From Amphimedon queenslandica (taxonomy: Eukaryota; Porifera; Demospongiae; Haplosclerida; Niphatidae), in NCBI RefSeq assembly GCF_000090795.2, contig NW_003546442.1, forward strand, positions 84,611 through 132,358: a DNA stretch of 47,748 nucleotides, in the 5' to 3' direction. The translations under genes and the position numbers were made by a program. Under the pieces are notes generated by a model, which saw nothing but the letters and a program-made list of their open reading frames with translations, made no database searches and was not told the DNA's origin. Below, one piece after another: positions 33,034 through 45,400 of this stretch (positions are counted from its first letter, which is position 1; each line of letters opens with the position of its first letter).

Positions 33034-33435
33034 TACCGTAAACGTAAAAATTTTCGTGGCGGATAAATTTTCGTTTTTTTCGTGGGCCGCACAGATCCAC
33101 GAAATTTTAATGCAAGGGTGTGGTGGTTAATTTAATAGGCCATGTGACAGCCACACATACTGACCATGAATATTACTCGTCTCTCTTTCACACTTCAGCA
33201 TCTCTGCTTCCCAGATCTCCTTATATACATGGTAACCCCTGATAACTGAAAAGATAGTGAAGATACACATGAGGTAGGCATCTCTGCAGGTGTCGCAATG
33301 TCGCCACGTGGTCAATAAATTAATAAGATTGGGTAACGCCTACCACGAAATTTTTAATGCACGAAAATTAGTTTTTATGAAAAAATTCCAAAAAATACGA
33401 AAATTTACACCACGAAAATTTTTACGTTTACGGTA
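33034..33435. mobile_element. 402-bp element enclosing a HIRAN-like fragment
   Basis: Inverted ends TACCGTAAACGTAAAAATTT, repeated in reverse at 33416-33435, with further inverted CACGAAAATT arms. It lies between the divergent ATP6V1H and MOXD1 genes. Unlike the other elements here it carries a GC-richer coding-like insert on the minus strand. Confidence 0.8.
33127..33315 (-). pseudogene. Captured HIRAN-domain fragment
   Basis: 62-codon minus-strand frame with FSVIRGYHVYKEIWEAEML then KCERETSNIHGQY. This resembles the HIRAN pattern (RGYHxYKxIW..L.C.RE..N..D.YAV) but breaks off where the core should end. It is wholly inside the 33034-33435 inverted-repeat element, so it is probably a host or transposon gene piece carried by the element. 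Confidence 0.5.
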
Positions 33436-33514
33436 TTAACTTTATTCGATTCATTGAGCATGCATGACGACATTGGAGCTAATTAGTTTTTAGTTTCTGA
33501 GTGGTCTCCCCATT

Positions 33515-36268
33515 ATGCAGATAAAAGAGTTCTGCCTTTTCTTTTTCTTGCCATTAATTGTGTCATGCATTAAAGACCTTACTTCTATTTACCCATTTAA
33601 TGTAGCACTGGATCAGGATAACTACTGGCTCTATTGGAACTTCAGTAAGACAAGTGAAGTCATTAAATTTGCAGTCAAAGTACAAACTACTGGATGGATT
33701 GGGTTTGGACTCTCATCAAATGGACAAATGCCAGGGTCTGATGTAGTTATTGGATGGGTAGATGGTTCAAGCAAATATTTCCATGTAACATATCAACATC
33801 TGCAATACTAATACGTATGTTTTCTTACAGGATAGGTATGCTTATGGGAGATACACTCCACCTATTGATCCAATACAGAACTGGTTCCTAACTAATGCTG
33901 AGGTAGAGGATGGATATACTGTCCTGGAGTTTTATCGCAACTTTATCACCTGCGATGATTGTGATCTAGACATACTTGTAAGAATCACTGAATATCATAT
34001 TAATCTTTCATATTCACATCATGCATGAAGTATGAAACGGCTCATGTAGTATACAGTTGGAGCAATAAGAAACCAACAGTCACAAAAGAAGCAGATGGCT
34101 CCATAACTTATACAATATCAAAGCATAACAATCAAGGCACAAGAAGCTTCAATCTTCTTGGGGCATTACCAAATCCTCCTAGAATACCTGACAATACCCA
34201 ATCCTTTACTGTATCTGCAAGTCAGGTACCACTTTACAGTTAATAGCTTCACTCATACCAATGTGATACTATGCAGGTAGATGTACCAAGTGTAACCACT
34301 ACTTACTGGTGTGAAGCTATGAAACTTTCTCCTGCCCTCACTTACAATATGAAATACATCATTAAAGTACATGAATGATTTGTTTTGCTTCAGCTTGAAC
34401 TTTTTCATTTTAGTTTTCTCCTCATATCACTCCTGGGAATGAGCCATTTGTCCATCATATCGTCATTTATTTATGTGATGGTCTTTATGAATCAGATCTT
34501 GGTGCTGAAGGATCAGGAGAGTGCTATGGGGGTGTTAGTGATCGTGTTGCTGACTGTGCAATCCCATTTGCTGTATGGGGAGTAGGAGGAAGTGTAAGTA
34601 TTAATAATTTATTTTCAATATATTTTTTTATTTTTTGATGTAGGATTTTACTTTTCCTAGTAACATTGCTTATCCCATTGGAGGAGCTAAAAGTCCTCAT
34701 TATGCAGTCATTCAGTTACACTACAATAATCCGGATCACATCTCAGGTTAGATTAGTTAATTTATTTAAATATTCTATCTCCTCTCTCAGGTATTGTTGA
34801 TAGCTCAGGCATTGAGTTCACATACATTGACACTCCAAGAGAATATAATGCTGGAGTGATGACTGTTGGTCACATTAATGATAATACAATGGTTATTCCA
34901 CCCAATACAGTTGATTACTCAGTAACTGGCCTTTGTCCTTCAGAATGCACAAGAAATGTATAAATAAAAGCATGTACATGTATAATTCCAATAGCTTTTT
35001 GCTTCCTTTAGTTCCTACCTCCTAATGGTGTCAAGGTATTTGCCAACATGTTCCACACTCATACAGCAGGTATAGTTACACATAAACTTTTATTTTGCAT
35101 TAAATCATGAAACAGGATCAAAGCTTATCATTCATCATATTAGACAGTTGGAGTGTTCTCCAGGTATCTCAAGATATGAAGAGCTTAGCCCAATTGATAA
35201 AAACTATCATTATGACTTTAATTTCCAGCAGTTTAACCACTTAAAAAAAGAAATAACTGTACTACCGGTATGCTTGTAACAAATTTTCTCATTGTTTAAA
35301 TAAATTATAGGGTGACAGCTTGATGCTGGAGTGCTACTACAATACAAGCAACAGGAATAAAATTACAATGGTTAGACAGTATGTTTCATATATTACTCAA
35401 AGTTTACTGTTATCACAGGGAGGTATAAGCAGTACAGATGAGATGTGTGTAGCAGCATTACTCTATTATCCTCGTGTAGAAAGAGCTGACTGTGAAAGTA
35501 CACCAACCTTTGATCAGTTTAAAATCTTTGTAGAACAACATGTTCCGTAAGTGTAAAGTATTGTATTATTTGATATACTTTCTGCAAAAACACAGATCTG
35601 AATACAGGAATCTGTTTGGTTCTTTAAGTGCCAATTCTAGTCGAGAGAAAATGGAGACAGCAATGAACTTATTAGACTGGACTCCTGAACAAAAAGAATC
35701 ATACCGAAAATTAATTTACAAAAATGGAAAACAATCGACCAGATGCCTGCCACCTGAAACAGGAAAGGTATAAATTCTAATAATTTCAATGTACCGTATA
35801 ATGCTTTAATTTGGCGGAGTTTTATTTTGGAGATTGGTGGTTTGCAAGCAGAATCACCAATATTAAAACTGCCAATCATTAATGTGCATGCTCAGTAATG
35901 CACGTGTACACAAAAATCGCCAAATAAAAAACGGCCAATTACAATTTTACAGCAAAATCGCCAAAATAAAGTGCTGCCAAAATAAAGCGCTATACGGTAT
36001 TACATTCCATTGCTTTTAACAGACAATTATCAGTACAGTTCCTCAAGTATGCTGTTCATATACATCACTACAATCCTGTAACAATGAAGAGCAAGTACTG
36101 CCATGTTGTAAAAGAGAATGTGTGCAAGAGGTTTCTAGAGGAAGTGCTGGTGCAAGCAGTAGTGACATACAGATCATCATTCTCATCATGCTAACTGCAA
36201 TCACTTTATTCCTATTGGTCTTGGTCACTATATTTTGGCCACAAATTAGTCATCGTTACCTAACTTGA
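33515..36268 (+). CDS. MOXD1: MOXD1-like copper monooxygenase
   Basis: Secretory-pathway relative of dopamine beta-hydroxylase; the substrate of MOXD1 is unknown. Exons: 33515-33784, 33831-33977, 34031-34225, 34277-34366, 34414-34593, 34644-34746, 34791-34957, 35012-35069, 35116-35267, 35311-35370, 35419-35546, 35596-35767, 36023-36268; 1,968 bp, 655 residues. Signal peptide at 1-18, DOMON domain to about 170 (YWLYWNFSK, TTGWIGFGLSSNGQMPGSDV), then the two copper-monooxygenase domains. Copper ligands: HH at 248-249 (PFVHHIVIYLC), H320 (QLHYNN), HTH at 399-401, and M483 (STDEMC). A transmembrane segment at about 625-645 anchors the C-terminus. The intron after exon 10 is 48 bp and open in frame. 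Convergent with NOMO, 156 bp between stops. Confidence 0.94.
35792..35999. mobile_element. MITE, 208 bp, TACCGTATAATGC end variant
   Basis: In MOXD1 intron 35768-36022. Ends TACCGTATAATGCTTTAA and AAAGCGCTATACGGTA are inverted, but the interior differs from the 15441/30069 family. Confidence 0.8.
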
Positions 36269-36325
36269 TTAATTATTTTTGTCGCCTCACATCATCATAC
36301 CAATGTAATTAAAATTTCCAAGTCA

Positions 36326-36331
36326 AATAAA
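36326..36331 (+). promoter_or_regulatory. Poly(A) signal of MOXD1
   Basis: AATAAA 57 bp after the stop codon, before the stop of convergent NOMO. Confidence 0.55.
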
Positions 36332-36424
36332 TTATAATTCGTGTGACTTTATAATAATTATTTATATCAATAACAAAATTTTAATTTTTGACACTATATA
36401 AATTATATGAGCTAAAAGAATTCA

Positions 36425-39400
36425 TTAATGTCTCTTTCCCCTAAAGCCTCCTCCAGTTCCACTTCCTCTTATGTATACTAATATCTACAAGAAAGGAAAC
36501 AAATATAAAACCTAATCTTCACCTATGCAGAGCTGGGTGAGGCAAAAAAGAGTTATAACATAAACCTATTACTATTAGCAACATCAATAAAGATGAACTT
36601 GGCCCATAGATTAGTACAAATAGCAACTCTAAGAACTTATTTTAAGGAACTTGGTATCAGAGAAAATTTGATCAGAGAAGTTAGTCTAGTACTGTAGTAC
36701 ACTTTAAAGGTTTAGGTGAAGTGTACTGTTACATTTTATTCTATAAATCCCATCTCTCCTAAGTACCTTGTCAATATTTGCCAATACAAATATAACTATC
36801 AGTGCCACAAAAATACCAACAAAAGATCCTCTGTAACTGTTACCATTAGCTAATGGGACTGACTACACAAGAGATAAACATACTGTAAAATAATAAGATG
36901 CTATTCCTATATACTTACTTTGGCTGTAACATTAAAAGTGACATGTGTGTCTCTCCCAGCTGTTAGAGAGACATTTGAATTAGAAACAAATACCTTGTAA
37001 GACTGAGAGTATAGCAGACTGGAATCCAACTGAACATAATATGGCTTCTATTTATAAAAAAGTTATAACAATGAGAGGTATAGTCAAATAGCTAAAACAT
37101 ACTGAATTATTATGAGGGAGAGGTGGCATACGAAAGAAACCAATAGGATCAGTTCCTACTGAAAACACTTGAGACTCTAAATATTTATCACTGTACAGAC
37201 CAACCTGTACAAAAGAAATATTGTATATACATGCACATTGACACACAATGATCATGCTCACTGTAATGTATGTTAATAGGTCCAAATTATTAATAATGAC
37301 ATTTCCAGTTACATAAACTCGTTCATTCTTTAGCACTGCAATAAAGCTCTCTCCTTCAATATCCTTTTCACTTAACTAACAGAAAAATAGACATACATGT
37401 ACATGAACATTTATACAAAGCTAATTTACTGTAAAATGGCGAGTGACAGGTAGCCCTTTCTCAATCATTGATTCATCATTAGTTGCTAACGACAGCTGAT
37501 ACTGACACTTAGGCTAATGGAATATTAATGAATCTATTTATTTAATATTCTTATTCTGTTACCTGTAAGCCTCTAAATTTATAGTGTCCTTCCTTATCAG
37601 TGAGTACAGCATCATGATAATTTTTGCAATGACCTTCATTATCTACTTGGGAAACTAACTAGAAAAGAGACGAGTGTCTGTGGGTGTGCCAATGTACATC
37701 TTACCTCAACACTAACTGACTCTAATGGAGACCCATTGAGAGACAAGACTTTACCACTACAACTGAAATAAATATCATAATAATAATGATTTGTATGTAA
37801 TAACTAAAATACAAAATGTACATTAAGGTGCAAATAACTATTGCAATTTATAGTTAAACTCTTAAAAATCAATATTGTATAGCACACATTGGTGGAGTAA
37901 TTGGAGTTAAAATTTGGTGATTGGTCAAAATCTGCCATTTTTTGTTCTAAGCATGTCATGGCTGCTAATCCCCCGCAAAAATGCCAATCAATGCATTCAC
38001 AGAACTGTCCATACTAAGTGCCCTGCTCCATGTACATATGTATCTGATACCATACAAGATGCTTAATTGGCAAGGAATTAAAGCATGCATAATGACACAT
38101 TAGGCACTAAATTGTAAATCATATAAAAACTGCCAATTACACCTATTTTGACAGACAAATTTGCCCAATATTAATAATCATCTTTTACAGTAGTTATTAA
38201 CAAAACTGAAGTACATGAATAATTACATGTGCATACCATACTATACATGTCATGTACAAACCTAAAGGCAACTCTAATGGCTTTAAAATTAACAGATAAA
38301 TCTTCTCCTTGTTTCAAATCAACAACCTGTAAAAATCACAATGGAAAACGATGCAAATAATTGATATGGATGTACATTCACATGCAAATTGTGAGTTATA
38401 AACACAATTACACAAAACTAATAAGTCATGACTGTATGTACTAACCATTGATGGAGGCTGAAATTCAAACTCCCTCAATAAAGGCTTTATATAGTATTGA
38501 CCTGGGAGCTAATAAATTTATGTGTATTAATTAACTAAAAAGATTCATTGTCTTACAATGTCACTGTATGCTACAAAGCCTTCTTCTGATGTAGTGGTAG
38601 AGTTTCTTAAGCCTTCACCATTCACTGATATCAATACACCTGCTAAAGGATTCTGAGTGGAATGATCACTGATCTGTAGAGAGAGAGGGGATCACTTTAG
38701 AATGATTGTGGTTTTTCTAACTTTAATTGTAAGTTTTGATTTCTTTATTGCTTTAAAGGAGTGTAGGTCATCATCAAATGGTTCAAATGAATACTCTTCT
38801 AAATAAGGAACCTAAAAAATAATTGAGTACAAATTTAAAATGAAATTGCAAAAAACTTGCAATTTCAATACTACTGAAATGGCAATACTATTCAAAGTTT
38901 CAAACATTAATTGCATTGTTGGACTCATAAAATAGATCTACATTCATGGCTACCTTACTCGGAATCAGCTCAAAGTTGATACACAACATGACAGGAGTCC
39001 ATAATGTGGGTAAAGAAGGAGTAGGAGTGTGAAGCGCCCCCGCTTTAATGAGATTTTCTTTCTGCTTACCAGAGCTAGCGGATATACTATTTTTAGACGA
39101 GGGTGTGGTCTTTTTTGACCACACCTTACGCATGTTGATGCATATGGAGGCCTCGATGGAGGCTTGCTAATTTTGCCATGCCGCTAAAAAAAGAAGCCAA
39201 GAGCAGCTAGATTCGTGAAGAAGGATGTGGATTATATGGTGAAAAGGCTATTTGAAGAAGAACACTACTGCTATGATGATACCTAAGCTGCGTTCTGGTA
39301 CCACATTAGCTTTCTTGGTCACAATACTTCTTAAAGCATGTCTTATAGGTGTATCAATCCTAGAGCAATTTCTGGTAGCTAGCTTAGGGGATCTCCTGGA

Positions 39401-42400
39401 GGTTTATTGCCTGAAGTAACAGAAACTTCTAGAGAAACTGCTTAAAAGCTATGTAGACATAGTAATAGACTCATCCATTTTGCGTAAGGTGTGCATGTGG
39501 TCAAAAGCGACCACACCCTCGTCTAAAAATAGTATATCCGCTAGCTCTGGTAAGCAGAAAGAAAATCTCATTAAAGCGGGGGCGCTTCACACTCCTACTC
39601 CTTCTTTACCCACATTATGGACTCCTGAACATGAGGATATGTACATGTACATGCACATGCATGCATATGTGTATATGTACAAAAAAATAAAAATTTTCTT
39701 GGAGCCATTTTTGACAAAATTTGACTAAAGGGCAAAGGCTATAGCTTCTAGTCGTTGGCTCAATTTTGAGCAACTATAAAGCAAAACTGTTTACATGAAG
39801 ATAATAGAATATAGTCATTGTACTTATAAATGCATTTAATATTGACATCATGAAACATGTTTTAAGCTCAATTGACTCCTGTATAAAAGATGTTTTGTGA
39901 AACGAAGTTTCTATAGTGTATCATAGCCTTTAGCTTCTCGCCTCTTAGAAGATGACTACAGCTGTTAAGTGTCATTTATTATTTAAATGTGCATACTCCA
40001 TGCACACATGATAAATATCCTGATAGTTAAAACAACAGTATCATAATCTTGATAATAGCTGTACAGCAATCTATACTATCGCTAAGCCTAATGCATACTG
40101 TAGTATCAGAAAAATTCTATAGAAAATTTTCTCATTTGTTGAGATCACTTTTTTGAGCAACTTGAACTGATAAGAAGCTGCATGAGCACTATGCAAAAAT
40201 CTAGAGGGAAACTTGATGTACATGTACATGTTATATGCTAGTAAATGTACATGTACCACTGGTATGGCTGAAAACCATGTAAACTACAAGTCAACTCAAA
40301 AATTAGTAAAAGGAGAATTTTATTTACTTTAAGAAAAAAGGAGCAATACATTTATAATACACACACAGTAGAGGGCATAATGACTCACCACAGTATATTT
40401 GGTTGATTCTGACAATGGTCCAACCTTATACTGGCCCTCATCATCTGTTGTTACATTATACTCATTGTCTCCAGTTGTTACTGTAATAGAAACACCAGAA
40501 AGAGGAGGATCAATCCGACCAATCACAAAGAAACCGTGACTACACTCAAATGGAGGAAGAGACTCCGGACAGTCTAAAACCAATAATATTTATAAAATAT
40601 CATAAAGATATGTAATACAAACCGCTCTTAATGGTATAGTTGTATTTCTTGGGATAAAATAGGAGATTGGGAGATGTAGGACATAGAACAACCCATTCCT
40701 TTGGCCTAGGATAAATTGATAAAAATTGATGATTATAAATAAAAAATAACTATAGTGTGAACTGTATGGTACATGCACATCGCAACAGCCAACAGGGCAA
40801 AGTAAAGGACACTTACTGTATAGCGCAAAATTTTCAAGGGCTGTAAATATAGCAAATTTGGTAAATCTTTAAAGATTTGTGAAAATTAATTCTGTAAAAA
40901 TCAATTTATTATGTTCAAGATGGTAGACAAAATAATTTTGCAAAAAATTTAATCCATAACATAGCTTTTTACGAAATTTAGAGCCCTCAAAAATTTTGCG
41001 CCATACAGTATGACACATGAAGTGACTAGCGGAGTAAAGACTCAACACTAATGGAGACTCAATGTGGTACACACACATACGCCAGGACTTACATGCAATT
41101 GGTTTAAAAGTGCCACTAAATTTTGATATTGTTAATTTTACCTCCAACAAAGTACCTTAGAGTGACTTTTAATTGCGGGTACTAAATTTTGCGATTTTAG
41201 CACAAGGTAGATTTTGCTGGTATTAAAAATTGCGATTAAGTAATTATTACTAATAGTTATATGGCATCATGATGTTATTATTAATAATTGCGCGTATTAA
41301 TAATTGCGATTTTTAACCCAAACGCAAAATTCGAAATTAATAGTACCCGCATTTAAAAGTAACCTTAAGGTATATATATTATAGTGGAAATTAAACTTAA
41401 GCTGAGAATTGTACTATGAGCATACACAGTCATATAAGCATATAAAGATGGGTTCTCAAAGTGACAGGTGCGCTAGCATCAAGAATGAAAGTGCTATAAA
41501 AACAAATGGGAGTAAGTGTCAATGCATCAGATTAGAAAAATTTTTCTCCTGATGCATACTCCCATTTGTTTGTACAGCACTTCCACTGGCACATGAAAAG
41601 AAATGCATCATATTGAGAGCCCAAAGACATAAGAATTAGATTCATACGTACATATACTATGTCCCAACTGAGTTTGGACCAAGAAAAACTGGAATAACTT
41701 TTTATAGGAATGTGGGATAAGAATGAGACTTTCACAGGTTCTTAGTCGCCCAATGCCGCTTCAGGATCTCAGGTCTTGGGTCTCTCAGCCCTTGGGAACC
41801 CTGAGAACCGGGTTATCCCTATAAACCCAATGGCATACCAAAGCTAACCGCAATGACGTTCTATGATGTCATAGTTTACATAAGCACATGTGGTCGAGCT
41901 CCCAAACTGATAATTCTTCCTTTAAAGTGCTAATAGAGCAAGATCTTCTGATAATGATGGCCTTTATGAAGACTAGTTGACTCCAGTAGCTATTGTACTG
42001 CTTATCAGGAAGAACAAGACTGTTTTAAGAGTGAAACAACACAGCCGAAATATCAGCCATGTCTCTATGAATATCATTATGACACGTCATTAGTGACGTA
42101 ACTACATTTTTCAAATTCCAATGCAGCTGCTTCCACTTCCGGTCCATTCTCAGTTGAGACATAGTATACATGGGCATATAATAAATGTACATGTACCTTC
42201 CATAGAATGAGAAATAATATATTGTATCATTCGTTCCATTGACTCTTTTTTCAGCTGAAACAACAGATGTAGTTCCATTACTAAATAAAATAAATAAATT
42301 TGATCAAGAGTGAGAGAACAAGTACACAAATACATACATGTATGTTCATTTAGTGACCTTAAGCTTTGATTTCAAAATTTTGGCAATGACAGATATTCAC

Positions 42401-45400
42401 ATGGCATATACTACATGCACTTTATCCACAAAGTGTAATTGGGGCAAGCATGAGCGAGACCCACACTAATCTGTCTAGGTCTATTTGCGTTACGTCTTGT
42501 TTGTGAACGGAAAAATACGAAAATTAAATTAGTATACTACTATTGATTAATTTGGACCACGTGGGCAAAATTAATTTAGAGAGTGTGGTCAAAAAAGAAC
42601 AAGATGGCGGAAATTTTAACGTGACAAACTCAGACTGAGTTTCTAACAGCTATATAAGAGAGAGGGGCTGTCTAAAACATCTGAAAGGCTGAAGAACTTA
42701 AAAGCAGCTTGATCAAGACTCCTTTAGATTAGTCCTCTCATTGAAAGAATTAAAATTGGGAGAACAGCTTGATTACTGAGAACTGAGTTTAGCTTGGCTG
42801 GCATTTCTCAGAGTGGCAGGACAGTTCATTCTTGTCTCTTTTACTGGGTCAGTTGTATTAAATGGTGTGTTTGCTCTGTTCAGACCCTGCAAGGCCATGA
42901 GGATGGGGTCTGAAATTCTGGGGTTGACTGATTTTATTTAGTTCAATCTTATTTCAAATGGTAATTGATGGAAGCTAGATTAGAAGTTTAACTTGGTACA
43001 TTTTCTCAGTGTGGCAGGACTCGTTCTTGTCACTTTTACTGGGTTATTTTGGTTGTGTTGACTGGTGTGTTTGCTCTGTTCAGACGCTGGCCATGACGCT
43101 GGGGTCTGAATATGCATGCAGGCTAAGAGCTGGATTGATTTTATTTAGTTCAATTTTATTTCAAATGGTAATTGATGGAAGCTAGATTAGAAGTTTAACT
43201 TGGTACATTTTCTCAGTGTGGCAGGACTCGTTCTTGTCACTTTGATTTGGTTATTTTGGTTGTGTTAACTGGTGTGTTTGCTCTGTTCAGACCCTAGCCA
43301 TGAGGCCGGGTTCTGAATATGCATGCAGGCTGAGAGCTGGATTGATTTTATTTAGTTCAATCATAATTTATTTCAGTTGTTAATTGATGGCTCATGCTCG
43401 CCCCCACAATGTTTACATTCACCTAGTTATTTTTAACATGTATAAGAACATGACTGCATCAAATAAAGCCAGGAATAAAATATTTCACATGAAATAAGGA
43501 AAAGTATATAGGTACATGTAAGGTATACCTACAAAATTGTTTCTCATTTACAAATGTAGAGGTTATAAATTTTAGTAGAACTAATTTTATTGAATACTTA
43601 TATTAAACTCAATGGAGATTAATTCAAAATAAGTAAACCCACTATAGTATAAACCCCAAATCCTCAATACATGATATACAATAAATGTACATTGTACCTA
43701 TGGGTAACGTCCAAGAGAATGGGATCATCCGTTTGACAATGAATCACTACATCAACTTTATGACCCACTGCCTTTATTTCCATTGGATAAGGAACACTCC
43801 TATGATTACCATCACAACTTACTACTGACTCCACCCGCTAAAGGTAACTCACGTCATATACATGTACATGTCAGCCTCAAATGTGTGACAGGACACAGGA
43901 ACAATCACAAACTGACCTAATTAAAGTAATGATTAATAATAAGAGCAATCATGTAGGACATCTGTACATGATAATACTTAATAGGCATGCACATACATGA
44001 TGTACATGAAGAAACTAGCCGGATAATAGTGTATACTTGACTTGCTCTGTTTTTTTTTGTATTTTACAGAATAAGATGAATAAATGTTATTACATGTATG
44101 CTACTGTATACTGTATAATGGGTCTCATAATACACAATGTAAAAACATTCAATTAAATGACATACAGTATACACATATAAATGAGATAAATGTAGTTGAG
44201 TTTTACAAAGAATAAAACGCCAAAGTTAATGAAGTAAAAAACTACTCATACTTAACATTATACACAATAATTATTATTAACAAATAAGAAACAAAAACTA
44301 AACAAACCTTCTCTGTCCATACAAATGTAATTGAATCCTTTTTTAACTGACATGCTCATTATCACTTCTTTACCTTCCATGATATTCTAATTAAAGCCCA
44401 ATGTACAATGTAGTAGAGTACATTAAGTTGCAATAAAAAGCTAACATACCACATCAGCATCGTGTGACATATCCATGGTAAGAAGATAGCCTGTCTGATT
44501 GAAGTGAACCACAGGAGGATTGTCCTGAGGAGTGGGAGGAATGGATAGACTAATTTCCTCCTTTTCCCAACACCATTGTAAAGAATCCTCTAGTGATACT
44601 AGAGATATGGGGAGAGGCAGAGAGCAATGTGAGAGATAGAGAGTGGGTGCATCACAAAAAGAAATAATTAATTTTTCTTACTTTTATAATTTCCAGGTAA
44701 TAATTCTTCAACAGTAAAAGAACTAATACTACCGTGTATGGTTACCTAAATAACACACATGTACAGTATCACTAATTCACAATAATAGAGAATAATAAAG
44801 AATAGGAAATGTACTACAGTACCTTAGCACTCAATTCCTTCTCCTCTTTCCCTCCTTCTCCTACACGTAGCTCCTCTATCAGTAGATTCATTCTCCTGCA
44901 CATTACTAAACACGAGACAGAGCCAGAGAGAGACACAATGTACTGATTGAACTCTAGACCAGATATGGGAGCTGCTTCTACAGTAATAGGGAGAGCCAAA
45001 GGCAGAATACTTAATCCCCTCTCCGCCTCATTTTCAGATACAGTTACCTACAAAGAGCAATATACTGTAAAAGTGGAATACTGTAAGTTGACTTTAATTT
45101 TAAAATAAAAAAATTAAAAGGCAATGTTTTTTTGTTAATTACATGTATATTAATTTATAGTAGCTCACACATAAACTGTAAAATTAAAACACATAAAAAT
45201 TTAGAAATTAAATAATAAAGGCAGTAAAATATTTAGAGTTGCACCGACATTGTGATTGGCTTATCAAATATCGGCCCATTTTGAGAATATTGGTTATTGG
45301 TTATAAAAAAGCTACCAATTCTGATGTTATAACAGGTGGTATTGCACATGCACAGTAGGATACCTTAAGCCTACTATTATGTGTCTACTAATTTTAGCGA

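Noticed and set aside
43838-43916. A NOMO exon starting at 43837 straight after a 15-bp gap
   Set aside because: A 15-bp intron is implausible and breaks phase; moving the acceptor to 43800 gives a 53-bp intron, correct phases and better match to the family.
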